Below are positions 1 through 5,852 of a DNA stretch of 6,294 nucleotides, one piece after another; position 1 is the stretch's first letter, and each line of letters opens with the position of its first letter. This stretch comes from Rhodoferax sp. Its GTDB lineage: Bacteria; Pseudomonadota; Gammaproteobacteria; Burkholderiales; Burkholderiaceae_C. The notes beneath the pieces are model-generated. The model had not been told where the DNA came from. It ran no database searches and was given only the letters and a program-made list of their open reading frames with translations. The DNA lies in the NCBI GenBank assembly GCA_029865675.1, contig JARXAU010000140.1, forward strand, positions 1 through 6,294, in the 5' to 3' direction. The translations under genes were made by a program, and so were the position numbers.

Positions 1-826
1 CGTTTGCAGCAGTCGAACTAAAGGTGCTGGGTGGACCAAAGATCTTCCCCATAAACATCATTCGTACAAAATGGTGATTGAAATCTTCGTCCGGGATATT
101 GGTTGCGTGCGACAACAGACGGGCCTTAAGCTCGTCTGAAAGCTCATTGGAAAACACCCAGACAGATTTTCCACTGGCCACAAACCGGGCCGCATTTGTA
201 CACCAAAAATCATCATCGTAGTAATAGCTGCCGCCCTGCCACCGGCTGTAGTCACCCCGACGAATATGCATACCTACCGTTGGTCTGCCAGCCGCAATTT
301 CTGCGACATGTTTGGCCTGGGCGTTAAACAGGCGCTTCTTTGGGATAACGGATGCATAGTCTTCACCGATGAGGCTGAGGTTTTCCAGATACATCAGCTC
401 AAAGGGTTCATGAATTATGGTCAGCGCATGGCTTTCCACCAGGCTCAAAACTTTTTCAGACGTAATGTCAATCTTGCCTCGTAGGTACAAGACATTGTTT
501 GATTCGTCCGAATACACCGCACGCTCCCAACCAAAGGCGGGGAGCTGGTTATCCGCCTCAAAAAGCGCCTCGTATTTTCGAGACTGTCGGCTGATGGACG
601 CGGCCGTCAACGGCACATCAAATTTATCTAAATAACTATCGCGCGCCTGCTTAATTGCCTCTAACCAATAGGAATTGGGTGCCAAGTAGGCAACGAAGTT
701 TTCAGATGCCCAAGGAAATGCCACCTGCCAGCCCAATTGCTTTGCAATGTAGGCCGCCTTGGTCATCCAAACGATACTGTTACCTAGACGACTGTGTTCT
801 GTAGGCCCCTGGCTAAAAATGATCAT
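1..826 (-). CDS. GT11/fucosyltransferase-like glycosyltransferase (3' partial)
   Basis: The frame is open from the ATG at 826 to the left window edge: 275 complete codons and no stop. It opens with a beta strand and loop containing RLGN (13-16), the place where fucosyltransferases of this type have GxLGN. The diagnostic segment is VGMHIRRGDYSRWQGG (184-199), whose HIRRGDY at 187-193 matches the basic GDP-fucose-binding motif of alpha-1,2/1,6-fucosyltransferases (GT11/GT23 and relatives). It is followed by YYYDDDFW, by VWVFSNE (a strand and loop), and by KIFGPPSTFSS near residues 261-271, equivalent to the family's NSTFSWWA donor-site end. It probably transfers fucose or a related deoxy-hexose to the glycan made by the upstream enzymes, in the cytoplasm. 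The region before the motif (~180 residues) is longer than in compact GT11 enzymes. It starts 12 nt after the upstream stop and in the same frame. The superfamily is fairly sure; sugar and linkage are not. Confidence 0.82.
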   Translation of the reverse strand, partial: MIIFSQGPTEHSRLGNSIVWMTKAAYIAKQLGWQVAFPWASENFVAYLAPNSYWLEAIKQARDSYLDKFDVPLTAASISRQSRKYEALFEADNQLPAFGWERAVYSDESNNVLYLRGKIDITSEKVLSLVESHALTIIHEPFELMYLENLSLIGEDYASVIPKKRLFNAQAKHVAEIAAGRPTVGMHIRRGDYSRWQGGSYYYDDDFWCTNAARFVASGKSVWVFSNELSDELKARLLSHATNIPDEDFNHHFVRMMFMGKIFGPPSTFSSTAAN

Positions 827-836
827 CTTACGCAGG

Positions 837-840
837 CCTT
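837..840 (-). promoter_or_regulatory. Ribosome binding site overlapping the upstream TAA
   Basis: The minus strand reads TAAGGCCTGCGTAAGATG. The AAGG core overlaps the stop codon of the exostosin-type gene and sits ten bases before the ATG, slightly long but usable. This favours coupled translation of the two genes. No other in-frame start exists between the stop and this ATG except a CTG. Confidence 0.4.
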
Positions 841-2962
841 AAATTTGGGCGACATCACCCTGGTCTGTCAATACATCTATTTTTAGCAAGGCATTGAAAG
901 CAGCTTTTCCAAGCCGTTGCATCTCCGTCAGTTGATTCTCCGAAATAGCGCGCAAACTTGCGTCTAGGGTTTCCACCGCATCTTCGGGGTGGAACACAAC
1001 AACATCTTCCCACTGGACAGGCTTAGATCCGTCCTCCAACCGCAGCTTGGGCAGCTCATGCTTGTCCGACAGCACCACGGGTATTGACCCCACCGCCAGC
1101 GATTCCCAAAGCCTGAGCGTATTCGGGCCTGCGCCCGCAGGGCAGAGGCTGAAAACGGAATCTGAAATGACGTCGTTGTAGCGCTCGACGTCGTCTACCT
1201 TGATCGATTCTTTCTCTTTTTCCTGTCCGAAAACCTGGTAGTTGTATACCACTTTGTTGAAGTGCCACAGGTCTTTGATCTCGACCAAGTAGCCCGATAG
1301 CTCTTTGAGCTGATTCAGGCGCAGGCGCACTTCGGTGGGGTAATGCTTCATGTGCGCGCCAATGAAAGATGCAAATGTCTTTTTCTCGCCATGGGGCTTA
1401 TAGACCAGACCTTTGGAGCGCGACTTGTCACGGTAATTAACGGCGTACAAAGTCCAGGCATGGAGCATGATGCTGCCAAAGTGGTCCAAGCCTTTTTCCT
1501 TGTGGGATATCCAAAGGTCGGTAATTCCCAACTGGGGTAGCCATTCTTCAAGGTTGCGCCAGCGGATGTGCTGGCACACGGTATGAACCCTGAGCTTGTA
1601 TCCGAGCTGGGTTAGTATTTTTATAGCAGCCGAAACGCGACTGCCCAAAATCTTGATATGTGCGGATGGAAATCTTTTTTTGTCAATAAAGGTAGCCCAT
1701 GGCAAGGGCAAGTAGACGTTCACAACATGGTCTTTGTACGAACGCCTCGCAAGCCGCTTGTGAACATCGTAGGCATCGCCCTCGGTTCGGCACGGAAACT
1801 GCCAAAACATAATGTCTTCAAGGTACTGCATGTCGGCGCTGATTTCGGTGTTCTCCACCTCCAAGACCAAAGGCAAAAAGGCCTCGGCGAATAAAATGGG
1901 GTTCTTGGAATCAAGGCTGATGCCCGCCATGTCGGATATCAGCACCCCCCGCACGATGGGCCAGTATTTGTCGTAGCAGTAGAGCTGGACTCCGTCTGAA
2001 TAGATCAAGAACCGCTCTGAAAACTTGGCTACCTGCTTGTAATTAGCGGTGACAAACCTTTGTATGGGAATATGCGTTACCGCAGGGGGCTCAAGCTGCG
2101 CTGGCTGGATGTCGGCGTACGAGAGCTTTATCTTCAGCGGCGCCGGGGCGTCGGCCTCGCTGACCTTGGCAGCCATAGGTTGCGATGGCTTGCCGGTGGC
2201 GATGAGCTGATAGGTTTTTCGCTGATTGATCCAGTTGTTGACCCGGATATCAATCGGATCTTTGTCGCTGCGCGTGAGCAAATCGAAATCAAGGGTCGAG
2301 TCTTCAAGGACATTGTTCACCGGGTGTACGAAGGCGTGCAGACCGATCAGCTTGCTCATCTTGGCGTCGTAGCTGCGCGCCGTATCCTCTTGCACATGCA
2401 CTGTACAAACTGTCGCGCAAGGGTTAGTCACGGCGTAGCCATAGCTGTGCATGACGTATGCGATCTTGTTATCGCAACCTGGCTGCCCCAGCTCGAACGC
2501 CGCCTCTTGAAACAGTGCCGCCGGCAGCTTGTCCTTGGCTTTGACAACACCCCAGGTGTCTTGGGTCCAGTGCGGGTTGGAGTTGAGTTCTAGGCCATCG
2601 GGCACCGGGTTGTACCGGCTGAGCGCGAGAAATCGCTTTTCGCTCTGCATCTTTGCCGCGTTATCAATCAGGTGCTTGACTGAATCCGTCAGGTAAATGT
2701 CTGAGTTGACCAGCAGGGACAAGGTGCCTGGCGCTAGAAGTTCTGTCTCTTTCAGCCAGTCGGCGTAGGTTAGCCGATTGGGGGAAAACTTCTTTATTAT
2801 TTTTTTGTGGTCGGATATGAGCTTTTTGTCTTCTTCCTTCTCAAACAATATTACAAAGCTGGAGACCAGTGAATTTTCAATATTCTTTTTAAAGCATTGA
2901 TCTATCTCTTCCCGTCGCTTTTGAGTCTTGGGAACGTAGTACTGAGCAAAGAGGGTCAACAT
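839..2962 (-). CDS. Two-part glycosyltransferase: N-terminal GT-A-like domain plus C-terminal exostosin (GT47-like) domain
   Basis: 707 residues, ATG to TAA. Residues ~1-230 look like a GT-A-type transferase module: a strand ending in NSD (LSLLVNSDIY, 81-90, a possible DXD-like metal/nucleotide site), RFLALSRYNPVP (110-121), TQDTWG (133-138), GQPGCDNKIAY (159-169) and GYAVTNP (175-181). Residues ~255-300 form a Pro/Ala-rich linker. Residues ~310-700 match the bacterial exostosin style: VNVYLPLPWATFID (414-427), VCQHIRWRNLEEWLPQLGITDLW (462-484), FIGAHMKHYPTEVRLRL (533-549), then SVFSLCPAGAGPNTLRLWES (602-621) and GSIPVVLSDKHELP (625-638), the conserved exostosin nucleotide-sugar end. GT47 enzymes are inverting GT-B transferases, so the protein probably adds two sugars or one sugar twice; the specificity is unknown. 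No signal peptide or membrane helix is visible, so it is probably cytoplasmic. It starts 14 nt after the GT4 stop with only a weak ribosome site. The first ~60 codons are AT-rich (about 37% GC). The exostosin call is firm; the N-terminal call is moderate. Confidence 0.88.
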   Translation of the reverse strand: MLTLFAQYYVPKTQKRREEIDQCFKKNIENSLVSSFVILFEKEEDKKLISDHKKIIKKFSPNRLTYADWLKETELLAPGTLSLLVNSDIYLTDSVKHLIDNAAKMQSEKRFLALSRYNPVPDGLELNSNPHWTQDTWGVVKAKDKLPAALFQEAAFELGQPGCDNKIAYVMHSYGYAVTNPCATVCTVHVQEDTARSYDAKMSKLIGLHAFVHPVNNVLEDSTLDFDLLTRSDKDPIDIRVNNWINQRKTYQLIATGKPSQPMAAKVSEADAPAPLKIKLSYADIQPAQLEPPAVTHIPIQRFVTANYKQVAKFSERFLIYSDGVQLYCYDKYWPIVRGVLISDMAGISLDSKNPILFAEAFLPLVLEVENTEISADMQYLEDIMFWQFPCRTEGDAYDVHKRLARRSYKDHVVNVYLPLPWATFIDKKRFPSAHIKILGSRVSAAIKILTQLGYKLRVHTVCQHIRWRNLEEWLPQLGITDLWISHKEKGLDHFGSIMLHAWTLYAVNYRDKSRSKGLVYKPHGEKKTFASFIGAHMKHYPTEVRLRLNQLKELSGYLVEIKDLWHFNKVVYNYQVFGQEKEKESIKVDDVERYNDVISDSVFSLCPAGAGPNTLRLWESLAVGSIPVVLSDKHELPKLRLEDGSKPVQWEDVVVFHPEDAVETLDASLRAISENQLTEMQRLGKAAFNALLKIDVLTDQGDVAQI

Positions 2963-2976
2963 TTGTATAAACCAGC

Positions 2977-4881
2977 CTATTTATTTCTTGATTGCATTTT
3001 TAATTCTTCACTTAGGATATTACCTAAGTAGTGGGGCGACATTTTCTCTGCATGCAACTTACAAACTTTTTTAAAATCTCCAGACACACTAAATTTTTTC
3101 GCATTTTCCAATTGAAGGGCTGCATTGTTAATATCGACATCTGCCCAAACCTGCTTGTCTGCACCATCCACCCATTGATAACTATAGTCCATGGCATTTA
3201 TAATTTTATAATCAACCAAAAAGTCGGACTCAGCATCGATAAAGTCGACATTCCCAGAGTAATTTGTAGCCACAACTGGTTTTCCTAGCAACAGGGCCTC
3301 AGCCATAGTTCGCCCAAACCCCTCCGCGCGATGCAGCGAAACATAAGCATCACAGGTGTTTATTAGGCCAAGAACTGCAGGCCGGTCAAAAGTCTCAGTA
3401 ATTACATGAATACGCCTATCCATTTGGCATTCCTTCAAAAATGCCAGCCACTCCGGGTTGTTTGCCTTGGTATTCATAGTTTTAAACACCAGCCCAACGC
3501 TGTCGTCGGTTAGCACAAATGCCTGTTTAAACGCCTTTACCGCCGCCATAGGGTTTTTGCGTGCCACCGATGAGTTGAAATCAAAGATATACAAAAACAA
3601 AAACTTGCCCTCAGGCAGCCCATAGTGGCTGCGGGGGTAGGGCTTCATACGCTCCACGCTCACCGCCAGCGGCACGAGCTTGACGGGCTTGTCGGTGGCC
3701 TGCTTGTACATGTCAAACAAAAACTGGCTGCTGGCCCACACTTCGTCCACCAGCTCGAACGCATAGGGCCGCCAGGCTTTGGGGAACACGGAAAGTTCCC
3801 ACGGCCACCAGCCAATGTTGCGGTAGCCCTCAAACACGGCGGCGCCTTTTTGCATAAATACGCGGCTCACGGTGTCAAACGCGGGCAGGCAAAACAGGTT
3901 GGTGTTGTAGGGTGGCAGGTCTGACGACTCGCTGACCTTGCCCCTGAGGTGCATATCGGCCTGGCGGGCGCTGCCTGCATCTACGTTGACCACGTGGAAG
4001 GGAATGTTCGCGGCCTCGCAGCATTCCACCGCCATGCGCAGGTCTTCACCAATGCCCAGTTCGCCATAGGCAAAACCATAGATGTTCAAGCCGAAGGGCT
4101 TGCCTGCTTGGGCCTGCGTGGCATCCGCTGCAGGGCTACGCTTGGCCCGCAAGGCGGCCGCCGCCGAACGCAAGGCCTCGGCCAGCTGCGTGGCCTGGGG
4201 GCCGATGGCAGTGGCCGCACCCGGGCTTTGCAGCCAGGCCCGCCAGCGCCCGGCAATCAAGGGGCCCAGTTCGAGCTGCGGCGCCACGCCGAAAAACCAG
4301 GCCATGAAGGCTTTGCGCCCCGCTGCGGTTTGCAAACTGCGGGCGGTTTGAAGCTTGTCGTCCAACAAGCGCCACAGCAGGTACATCAGCAGGCTGGCGG
4401 CGGGCGGGGTCGCGTCGTCGGGGGTCAGCGGCTGGCCTGCGGGCAGGGGTATGGGCTGGTCCAGCATGGCCATCAGGCTGCGTGGGGCGTGTTGGGCGAG
4501 TTTGTGCTCGCTCAGGCCCCGCACCATGGCCCAGGCGAAGAACTTTTCGTTGTCCAACTTGCCGTCCACGCTGAGCTCTTTGACGGCGTCGGGCCGAAAC
4601 TTGAGCAGGGTGGACACCAGTTTGGGCACTGTAATCGGAACGCTGCCTAGGGTGGCAGTCCCTGCGGGTTCAAACAGTGCTTGCAACTGAGCGGTGGGGG
4701 CAGCGTCGGCCCACCCGGGAAATTCTTGCCGACCTTTAATCAGCCACCAGTCCTCAAACTCGGGGTTGTCTTGGGTGGTGTAGGCCTCGCGCAGGTCTTT
4801 GCGCAGGAGCCAGGCAAACTGGCGGGCCAGGTTGGCGTCCAGCTTGCTTGGCTTTGCGGCACTGGCTGGTTGCGCGAGCAT
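2977..4881 (-). CDS. GT4-type glycosyltransferase (GT-B fold) with a long repetitive helical N-terminal region
   Basis: 634 residues, TAG stop. Residues 1-255 are Ala/Leu/Trp-rich and helical, with three degenerate F-x-x-W units (near residues 42, 114 and 192) and a disordered Ala-rich link at ~245-260. A GT-B glycosyltransferase follows: YGFAYGELGIGED at 268-280 (donor-lobe-style glycine-rich entry loop), IGWWPWELSVFPKAW at 356-370, LVDEVWASSQF at 377-387, then the C-terminal Rossmann domain from ~425 with FDFNSSVARKNP (433-444) and HRAEGFGRTMAEALLLGKP at 517-535. E520 and E528 make the EX7E motif typical of retaining GT4 enzymes, and YSGNVDF (541-547) follows as in that family. It should transfer a sugar from a nucleotide donor to a glycan acceptor at the cytoplasmic face; donor and acceptor are unknown. 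The ATG shares its A with the TAA of the methyltransferase gene (TAATG), with GAGGG four bases upstream. GC drops abruptly near 3600, within this gene. Family confidence is high; the N-terminal role is unknown. Confidence 0.92.
   Translation of the reverse strand: MLAQPASAAKPSKLDANLARQFAWLLRKDLREAYTTQDNPEFEDWWLIKGRQEFPGWADAAPTAQLQALFEPAGTATLGSVPITVPKLVSTLLKFRPDAVKELSVDGKLDNEKFFAWAMVRGLSEHKLAQHAPRSLMAMLDQPIPLPAGQPLTPDDATPPAASLLMYLLWRLLDDKLQTARSLQTAAGRKAFMAWFFGVAPQLELGPLIAGRWRAWLQSPGAATAIGPQATQLAEALRSAAAALRAKRSPAADATQAQAGKPFGLNIYGFAYGELGIGEDLRMAVECCEAANIPFHVVNVDAGSARQADMHLRGKVSESSDLPPYNTNLFCLPAFDTVSRVFMQKGAAVFEGYRNIGWWPWELSVFPKAWRPYAFELVDEVWASSQFLFDMYKQATDKPVKLVPLAVSVERMKPYPRSHYGLPEGKFLFLYIFDFNSSVARKNPMAAVKAFKQAFVLTDDSVGLVFKTMNTKANNPEWLAFLKECQMDRRIHVITETFDRPAVLGLINTCDAYVSLHRAEGFGRTMAEALLLGKPVVATNYSGNVDFIDAESDFLVDYKIINAMDYSYQWVDGADKQVWADVDINNAALQLENAKKFSVSGDFKKVCKLHAEKMSPHYLGNILSEELKMQSRNK
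4264..4803 (-). repeat. Three degenerate protein-level repeats (F-x-x-W units) in the GT4 protein N-terminus
   Basis: Three similar helical units can be aligned by eye: residues 27-57 (core NPEFEDWWLIKGRQEF), 101-126 (core DNEKFFAWAMVRGLSEH) and 169-206 (core GRKAFMAWFFGVAPQLEL). Each has a short polar/acidic or Gly-Arg lead, Phe, two residues, Trp, then hydrophobics. The first two have Gly exactly five residues after the Trp; the third has Gly at +3. Similarity is at protein level only, with no obvious DNA repeat. The arrangement suggests duplicated helical hairpins, possibly for binding a partner or acceptor. This is my pattern reading, not a named domain. Confidence 0.4.
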
Positions 4882-4891
4882 TACGCCCTCT
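4879..4891 (-). promoter_or_regulatory. TAATG stop/start junction with upstream ribosome binding site
   Basis: The minus strand reads AGAGGGCGTAATG. GAGGG is a good anti-Shine-Dalgarno match with a four-base spacer to the ATG. The TAA of the methyltransferase gene and the ATG of the glycosyltransferase gene share one base, the classic arrangement for termination-reinitiation coupling and near-equal output of the two proteins. Confidence 0.6.
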
Positions 4892-5852
4892 GGAACAAAA
4901 AGGTGTTAGAGAGCATTTGGTCTTCCGCGCCCACCATGCCGTCTTCGCGCACCTCTAGGCAACGGCAGCCAGCCTCGGTCATGATGAGAAAGACGTCTTG
5001 CTGCGGCAAAAAATGCATCTCCAGCGTTTTGGAAGGGGGGGAGTTCAAATAGCGTTCGCCTTCGAACATGTAGCCGTTGCGGTAGGTTGGAAGCTGAATG
5101 CAGGCCACTCCGCCCGGGCGCAGTTGGCCCAGCAACTCTCTGAGCATCCACGCCATTACCGGCGGCGGGTTGTGCTGCAGGGTGATGACGGAAAAAATGG
5201 CATCGAGTTGCGGCAACAGGCGAATGGCCTGCACGGTTTGCCAGTGCTGGTATTCAATGTTGTGTAAGCCCTTGGCTCTCAGGTAGTTTTCAGCAAGGTC
5301 GAGGTGGTGCTTGGATATGTCGGCCGCAATGATCTGCTTAAAAGCGGCAGCCAAGGCCCAGCTCACCCGCCCTACTCCACAGCCCACCTCCAGGCAAGTT
5401 TCCAATTGCGCGGGGTTGACGCCACAGCGGCGCAGCGTGGCCAAAAACACGTCGGCGCTGTATTTGCCCGAGGTGTAAAACTGCTCACTGTGGCTAGCAA
5501 ACTCGGCCTGGTAGTACTGCGGCTGGGTGACCACCGACCAATAGGGCTCGGTGGCTCCCAAATGCTCCCACTCTTGGTGAATACGCTCAAACATCTGACT
5601 CAGAGCTTCGTCAGACACCTCGGTTTCTACGGGTATTTGGGGCAGGTGAAAGGGGTGGCGATGGCGAATGGCCTGGGGCTTGCCCAGCACCTCGCCCATG
5701 CGCTGAATGAACTCGGGCGACTTCAAAAAAATATCCCGCAGCTGCTGCGGCGTCTGCGCGGTTTGGCACAGATTGTTGACCACGTCAGCGTTCTCAGGCT
5801 CGCGGCCCAAAAACAGCTGGTAGGCCAGAGTAACTTGTTCAGGCGTTGACAA
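4881..5852 (-). CDS. SAM-dependent methyltransferase with N-terminal DUF4214-like segment
   Basis: 323 residues. Residues ~5-50 (LAYQLFLGREPE, then LRDIFLKSPEF) resemble the DUF4214-type helical module often attached to bacterial cell-surface glycan enzymes. Residues ~85-145 form a helical linker. A class I methyltransferase fold follows: motif I LEVGCGVGRVS at 154-164 (the glycine-rich SAM-binding loop), the acidic residue ending strand 2 in IIAADIS (D178), a strand-4 segment FSVITLQHNPPP at 220-231, and LRPGGVACIQLP at 244-255 as the usual post-motif strand. The role is transfer of a methyl group from S-adenosylmethionine, in the cytoplasm; in this setting the acceptor is probably a sugar hydroxyl or chain end, but the substrate cannot be read from sequence. 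The chosen start is TTG at 5852, because the conserved LAYQLFLGREPE begins only nine residues later, the next Met is at residue 52, and AAGG lies six bases upstream. The 3' end shares one base with the next gene (TAATG). Confidence 0.88.
   Translation of the reverse strand: MSTPEQVTLAYQLFLGREPENADVVNNLCQTAQTPQQLRDIFLKSPEFIQRMGEVLGKPQAIRHRHPFHLPQIPVETEVSDEALSQMFERIHQEWEHLGATEPYWSVVTQPQYYQAEFASHSEQFYTSGKYSADVFLATLRRCGVNPAQLETCLEVGCGVGRVSWALAAAFKQIIAADISKHHLDLAENYLRAKGLHNIEYQHWQTVQAIRLLPQLDAIFSVITLQHNPPPVMAWMLRELLGQLRPGGVACIQLPTYRNGYMFEGERYLNSPPSKTLEMHFLPQQDVFLIMTEAGCRCLEVREDGMVGAEDQMLSNTFLFQRA

Noticed and set aside
58..255. Minus-strand 65-codon frame near the left edge
   Set aside because: It overlaps, in another frame, the GT11-like gene that carries HIRRGDY, and it has no motif of its own.
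2060..2593. Plus-strand open frame of 177 codons
   Set aside because: It is antisense to the GT-A-like region and linker of the 707-residue protein; its translation is Arg/Leu/Val-rich with no motif.
2800..2806. A7 run followed by ATAATAAAG in the coding strand of the 707-residue protein, as a slippage or frameshift site
   Set aside because: The zero frame reads Lys-Lys-Ile-Ile-Lys-Lys and continues normally; no downstream stimulatory hairpin was seen and no alternative frame gives a useful product.
2963..2976. Promoter or terminator between the GT4 and the two-domain glycosyltransferase gene
   Set aside because: The gap is only 14 bases, with no hairpin plus U-run and no room for a promoter.
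3949..4650. Long plus-strand open frame (233 codons)
   Set aside because: It lies opposite the GC-rich N-terminal half of the GT4 gene, has no recognisable domain and is rich in Gly/Gln/His as expected for an antisense shadow of high-GC coding DNA.
5035..5041. Run of seven C on the coding strand of the methyltransferase gene, as a phase-variation tract
   Set aside because: It is short, simply encodes Pro-Pro, and no repeat unit or promoter context supports slippage switching.
5304..5849. Plus-strand open frame of 181 codons
   Set aside because: It is antisense to the methyltransferase gene, which has clear motifs; the plus-strand translation shows none.
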